Shown: positions 60,621 through 64,000 of the stretch, in pieces
Layout: each line of letters starts with the position of its first letter
How positions within the stretch are numbered: the stretch's first letter is position 1
From: Methylobacteriaceae bacterium
GTDB lineage: Bacteria > Pseudomonadota > Alphaproteobacteria > Rhizobiales > Beijerinckiaceae
Assembly: GCA_020638195.1 (NCBI GenBank)
Contig: JACKJC010000001.1
Span: forward strand, 485,001 to 549,000
Reading direction: 5' to 3'
DNA length: 64,000 nucleotides
Notes under the pieces: model-generated
What the model was told of the DNA's origin: nothing
Seen by the model: the letters and a program-made list of their open reading frames with translations, nothing else
The model's database searches: none
Program-made: the position numbers and the translations under genes

Positions 60621-61751
60621 ATGACGCTTGTCGCGACCATACGATCCGAAGCGCAGGCGCTCGGTTTCGACGATTGCCGCGTGCTGCGTGCCCGCGATGC
60701 GCCGGCGCTACGCGAGCATCTCGCGGCGTGGCTCGCCGAAGGTTGTGAAGGCGACATGGTCTGGATGCGCGAGACGATGGAGCGTCGCGCCGACCCTCGC
60801 GCGCTCTGGTCCGATGCGCGCTCGATCGTCATGCTGGCTATGAACTACGGTCCGGACCGCGATCCGCTGGAGAACGCGCCATATCCTGATCGCGCGAATA
60901 TCTCCGTTTATGCGCGCCATCGCGACTATCACGATATAGTCAAAGGCAAGCTCAAACTGCTCGCTTCGAAAATCGTCGCAGGCGCCGGCGGCGACGTGAA
61001 GGTCTTCGTCGATACCGCGCCGGTCATGGAAAAGCCGCTCGCCGAGCGAGCGGGCCTGGGCTGGCAGGGCAAGCACACCAATCTCGTCTCGCGGCGCCAT
61101 GGCTCGTGGCTGTTCCTCGGCTCGATCTTCACGACGCTCGACCTCGAGCCGGACGCCCGTGAAGAGGATCATTGCGGCGCCTGCACGGCCTGCATCGCCG
61201 CATGTCCGACGGCCGCCATCGTCGCGCCCTATCGGCTCGATGCCCGACGGTGCATTTCGTATCTGACGATCGAGCACAAGGGCGCGATCCCGCACGAGTT
61301 TCGGGAAGCCATCGGCAATCGCATCTATGGATGCGACGATTGCCTCGCGGTTTGCCCATGGAACAAATTCGCTTCCGCGACGCAGGAAGCAAAGCTTGTG
61401 GCGCGAGACGATCTGATAGCGCCGTCGTTGCGCGAGTTTCTCGCGATGGACGAAGCGGCATTCCGCGTCTATTTCTCCGCCAATCCTGTGAAGCGCATCG
61501 GACACGCGCGCTTTCTGCGCAACGTTCTCGTCGCGGCCGGCAATTCGCGCGAGGCAGATCTCGCGCCGCTGATCGCGGCGCGGCTCTCTCATCCTTCTCC
61601 TATCGTGCGCGGCGCAGCCATTTGGGCCTTGTCGCGTATCGATCCGTCGCAGCTGCGCGAATTCGCGATCGATCGATCGATCGAGAACGACAGGGAAGTC
61701 TGCGACGAATGGGCCCGAACGACAAAGGCGACAGGCGGCGTCGAACCATGA
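60621..61751 (+). CDS. queG: Epoxyqueuosine reductase QueG
   Basis: Cobalamin-dependent Fe-S enzyme that reduces epoxyqueuosine in tRNA to queuosine. 376 residues: N-terminal DUF1730-type cobalamin region (MLAMNYGPDRDP, AERAGLGWQGKHTNLVSRRHGSW), two [4Fe-4S] motifs (CGACTACIAACP and CDDCLAVCPWNKFA), and a short C-terminal HEAT-like repeat (LSHPSPIVRGAAIWALSRI). It overlaps the next gene by ATGA. Confidence 0.95.
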   Translation: MTLVATIRSEAQALGFDDCRVLRARDAPALREHLAAWLAEGCEGDMVWMRETMERRADPRALWSDARSIVMLAMNYGPDRDPLENAPYPDRANISVYARHRDYHDIVKGKLKLLASKIVAGAGGDVKVFVDTAPVMEKPLAERAGLGWQGKHTNLVSRRHGSWLFLGSIFTTLDLEPDAREEDHCGACTACIAACPTAAIVAPYRLDARRCISYLTIEHKGAIPHEFREAIGNRIYGCDDCLAVCPWNKFASATQEAKLVARDDLIAPSLREFLAMDEAAFRVYFSANPVKRIGHARFLRNVLVAAGNSREADLAPLIAARLSHPSPIVRGAAIWALSRIDPSQLREFAIDRSIENDREVCDEWARTTKATGGVEP

Positions 61752-62608
61752 GACTTTTCGCATTCGGGATCGGCTATTCCACTGCGACCTATCTGCGCGC
61801 GCATGCGCGGGATTGGGCGCATGTGGCAGGCAGCGTGCGGACGGCGGCCAAGGCCTCCCAACTCAAACAGGATTTTCCCGGCCTGAGCGCTTATGTCTTC
61901 GACGGGACCACGAAGACGCCGGAGATCGCTGCCGAAATTGACCGCGCCGATGCGTTGCTCGTTTCGGTTCCGCCGCAGGGCGGCGATCCCGCTTTGCGCG
62001 TCTGGCGCGATGCGATCGCGTCTTCTGGCGTCAGCCGCATTGTCTATCTCTCGACGCTGGGCGTCTACGGCGACTCGGGCGGCGGTTGGGTCGACGAGAC
62101 CACGCCGGCCGATCCCGCCGTCAAGCGTGGCGAAGCGCGGGTTGCGACCGAAAACGATTGGCTCTCGCTCGCAACGGCGTCACGCAAGGTCTTCGTCCTG
62201 CGCCTCGCCGGCATTTATGGGCCGGGCCGCAACGCCATCGCCAATTTGCGTGATGGAACGGCGCGACGCATCGTCAAGCCGGGCCAGATTTTCAATCGAA
62301 TCCACGTCGAAGATATTTCGCGCGCAATCGAAGCGTGCATGCAAACTGATATGCCGGGCGGCCTCGTCAATGTCTGCGACGACGAACCCGCGCCGCCGCA
62401 GGATGTCATCGCCTATGCCGCCGATCTGATCGGAGTGGCCGCGCCGCCAGAAATAACTTTCGAGCAGGCAAAACTCTCACCGATGGCGGCGACCTTCTGG
62501 GCCACCTGCAAGCGAGTCTCGAACCGCAAGCTGCGCGAGCAGCTCGGCGTCGATCTCGCCTATCCCACCTACCGCGAAGGACTGGCGTCGCTCCTTCCCG
62601 ACGGCTGA
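61748..62608 (+). CDS. NAD(P)-binding epimerase-like protein (SDR family)
   Basis: 286 residues. The N-terminal nucleotide-binding loop is GIGYSTATYLRAH, near FAFG; VYLSTLGVYGDSGGGWVDE and LRLAGIYGPGRNAI follow the extended-SDR pattern. The classical YxxxK is not obvious (TENDWL at that place), so catalysis is uncertain. It resembles YeeZ-type proteins. Its ATGA overlap with queG indicates co-translation, with no clear functional link. Confidence 0.85.
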   Translation: MRLFAFGIGYSTATYLRAHARDWAHVAGSVRTAAKASQLKQDFPGLSAYVFDGTTKTPEIAAEIDRADALLVSVPPQGGDPALRVWRDAIASSGVSRIVYLSTLGVYGDSGGGWVDETTPADPAVKRGEARVATENDWLSLATASRKVFVLRLAGIYGPGRNAIANLRDGTARRIVKPGQIFNRIHVEDISRAIEACMQTDMPGGLVNVCDDEPAPPQDVIAYAADLIGVAAPPEITFEQAKLSPMAATFWATCKRVSNRKLREQLGVDLAYPTYREGLASLLPDG

Positions 62609-62617
62609 GCGCGTGTG

Positions 62618-64000
62618 TCAGCGCCATACGGCATTGTCGGGCGCTTCCGTCTCCTCGATCGCATGCGCCTCCGCAACCGCGATCGCCGTCATGTTGACGA
62701 TGCCGCGCGCGGTCACGCTCGGCGTCAACACATGTGCGGGACGCGCGGCGCCGATGAGGATCGGGCCGACGGGCAGCGCGTCGGCGGCGACCTTCACCAT
62801 CTGGAACGCGATATTCGCGGAATCGAGATTGGGCATGACGAGCAGATTGGCTTCGCCCTTCAGCCGCGAATGCGGCATGACGAAATTGCGGATGGTCTGC
62901 GAGAGCGCGGTATCGGCCTGCATCTCCCCGTCGATTTCGAGCTTGGGCGCGCGCTCCTGAACCAGCTCCAGCGCGGCGCGCATCTTGAAGGCCGAGGGCG
63001 AATCGGAGCCGCCGAAATCCGAATCGCACACCAGCGCGATCTTTGGTTGCATGCCGAAGCGTTGCACATGCTCGGCGCACAGGATCGCCATGTCCGCGAT
63101 TTCGGACGCTGAGGGGTTCTGACGTACATGCGTGTCGGCGATGAACAATGCGCCACGCGACGTTACGAGCAGGCTCAGCGCGGAAAAGTCCTGAACGCCC
63201 GGCGCGAGGCCGACGATATCCCTGATGTAGCGCAGACGGGAGGGAAACCGCCCTTCGAGACCGCAGATCATCGCCTCGCAATCGCCGCGCCGCAGCGCCA
63301 GCGCGCCGATCACCGTCGTGTTGGTGCGCACCAGCGCACGCGCCGCATCGGGGGTAATGCCCTTGCGGCCGGCGACGTCGAGATAGCTCGCGACATAATC
63401 GCGATAGCGCGGATCGTCCTGCGGATCGACCAGTTCGAAATCGCGGCCCGGCTTGATCGCGAGGCCGAATCGCTCGATCCGGCGCGCGACCTGTGCGGGA
63501 CGGCCGACGAGGATCGGGACGCCGATGCCGTCCTCGAGAATGACCTGCGTCGCACGTAGCACGCGTTCGTCCTCGCCATCGCAGAACAGCACGCGCTTCG
63601 GACTGGAACGCGCCTTCTCGATAATCGGCTTCATCACCAGACCGGAGCGGAACACGAAGCGCGAGAGCTGCTCTTCGTATCCCTTGAAATCGACGATCGG
63701 TTTGCGCGCGACGCCGGTCGCCATCGCCGCCCGCGCAACTTCCGGCGCGATCCGCAGGATCAGACGTGGATCGAAGGGCGAGGGAATGAGAGAATTCGCG
63801 CCGAACATCGGCGCCTCCTGTCCGTAGGCGCGCGCCACCACGTCAGACGGCGTTTCTCGCGCGAGCGCGGCTATGGCGCGGACAGCCGCGAGTTTCATTT
63901 CCTCGTTGATCGCAGTCGCGCGCACATCGAGCGCGCCTCGGAAAATGTAAGGAAAGCACAAGACGTTGTTGACCTGGTTCGGATAGTCCGACCGTCCCGT
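62618..64000 (-). CDS. maeB: NADP-dependent malic enzyme, C-terminal part (partial)
   Basis: Oxidative decarboxylation of malate to pyruvate with NADPH formation. The gene runs off the right edge; 460 codons are visible. The first residues seen, RSDYPNQVNNVLCFPYIFRGALDVRAT (in two blocks), are the end of the malic domain. From about SSPKRVLFCDGEDERVLRA to the end lies the phosphotransacetylase-like domain typical of MaeB-type enzymes in Rhizobia. Its convergent neighbour ends nine bases away. The active-site Tyr and Lys of the malic domain are outside the window. Confidence 0.95.
   Translation of the reverse strand, partial: TGRSDYPNQVNNVLCFPYIFRGALDVRATAINEEMKLAAVRAIAALARETPSDVVARAYGQEAPMFGANSLIPSPFDPRLILRIAPEVARAAMATGVARKPIVDFKGYEEQLSRFVFRSGLVMKPIIEKARSSPKRVLFCDGEDERVLRATQVILEDGIGVPILVGRPAQVARRIERFGLAIKPGRDFELVDPQDDPRYRDYVASYLDVAGRKGITPDAARALVRTNTTVIGALALRRGDCEAMICGLEGRFPSRLRYIRDIVGLAPGVQDFSALSLLVTSRGALFIADTHVRQNPSASEIADMAILCAEHVQRFGMQPKIALVCDSDFGGSDSPSAFKMRAALELVQERAPKLEIDGEMQADTALSQTIRNFVMPHSRLKGEANLLVMPNLDSANIAFQMVKVAADALPVGPILIGAARPAHVLTPSVTARGIVNMTAIAVAEAHAIEETEAPDNAVWR

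Noticed and set aside
1..64000. Mobile elements, prophage, CRISPR or defence genes
   Set aside because: I saw no transposase, integrase, phage structural or cas-like protein, no direct-repeat arrays, and no island of unusual composition; the window is core chromosome.

Overview
The window is core chromosome of an alphaproteobacterium, most likely of the Hyphomicrobiales (Rhizobiales). It is GC-rich (about 60% by eye) and densely packed with housekeeping genes. The placement rests on gene order: rho-hemE diverging from the PEP synthase/PPDK regulator, maf, coaE and dnaQ (the conserved alphaproteobacterial origin neighbourhood); mltA-smr-XRE; hslVU beside the his cluster; an XRE regulator before metK; mmcB beside a RegBA/ActSR pair; and a GST gene before queG. 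Genus cannot be fixed from the sequence. I see no insertion sequences, phage genes, CRISPR arrays or rRNA; there is one tRNA (Ser-GGA).

Layout. 1-3.3 kb (minus): mnmE (cut by the window edge), rho, hemE. 3.33-3.66 kb: an AT-richer divergent gap that is the best candidate for oriC. 3.66-10.9 kb (mostly plus): ppsR, maf, coaE, dnaQ, then secB (minus), a Tim44-like protein, mltA, an Smr protein, an XRE regulator and a PfkB sugar kinase. 10.9-12.3 kb: dnaA (minus), behind a roughly 800-bp non-coding stretch with a cluster of GANTC (CcrM) sites. 13.2-19.6 kb (minus): rpsT, a crotonase, cysK, dut, coaBC, ubiB, ubiE. 19.7-21.4 kb (plus): mutM and a YgjP-type metallopeptidase. 21.4-35.2 kb (minus): trmB, metK, XRE, lnt, corC-like, ybeY, phoH, miaB, plsC, rimI, tsaB, nfuA, trpS, hslU, hslV, with many 1- to 4-nt start/stop overlaps that mark operons. 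35.4-39.8 kb (plus): hisB, DUF2628, hisH, hisA, a HisF-HisE fusion, coaA. 39.8-48.5 kb: a putrescine-binding protein, mmcB, the RegA/RegB redox pair, an MscS channel, typA, a TAXI-type binding protein and a PAP2 phosphatase. 48.5-64 kb: a DsbA-fold isomerase, moeB, ridA, tRNA-Ser, an FAD oxidase, a thiolase, a TetR regulator, a nitronate monooxygenase, an IorAB-type molybdenum hydroxylase, malate synthase G, a GST, queG, an epimerase-like protein and NADP-malic enzyme (cut by the right edge).

The genes cover tRNA modification (mnmE, miaB, trmB, tsaB, queG), replication start and fidelity (dnaA, dnaQ, mutM, dut), CoA synthesis (coaA, coaBC, coaE), ubiquinone (ubiB, ubiE), histidine, and proteostasis (secB, hslVU). 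I found no convincing new multi-gene system. The best leads are: an in-frame HisF-HisE fusion; the hemE/ppsR origin candidate with an inverted DnaA-box-like pair; the GANTC cluster upstream of dnaA; a divergent gene pair whose start codons share two bases (CATG at 48526-48529); alternative hairpins in the metK leader; and palindromes upstream of the TetR gene and glcB. Start codons below were chosen from Shine-Dalgarno matches and expected family N-termini and are my inference unless stated otherwise.
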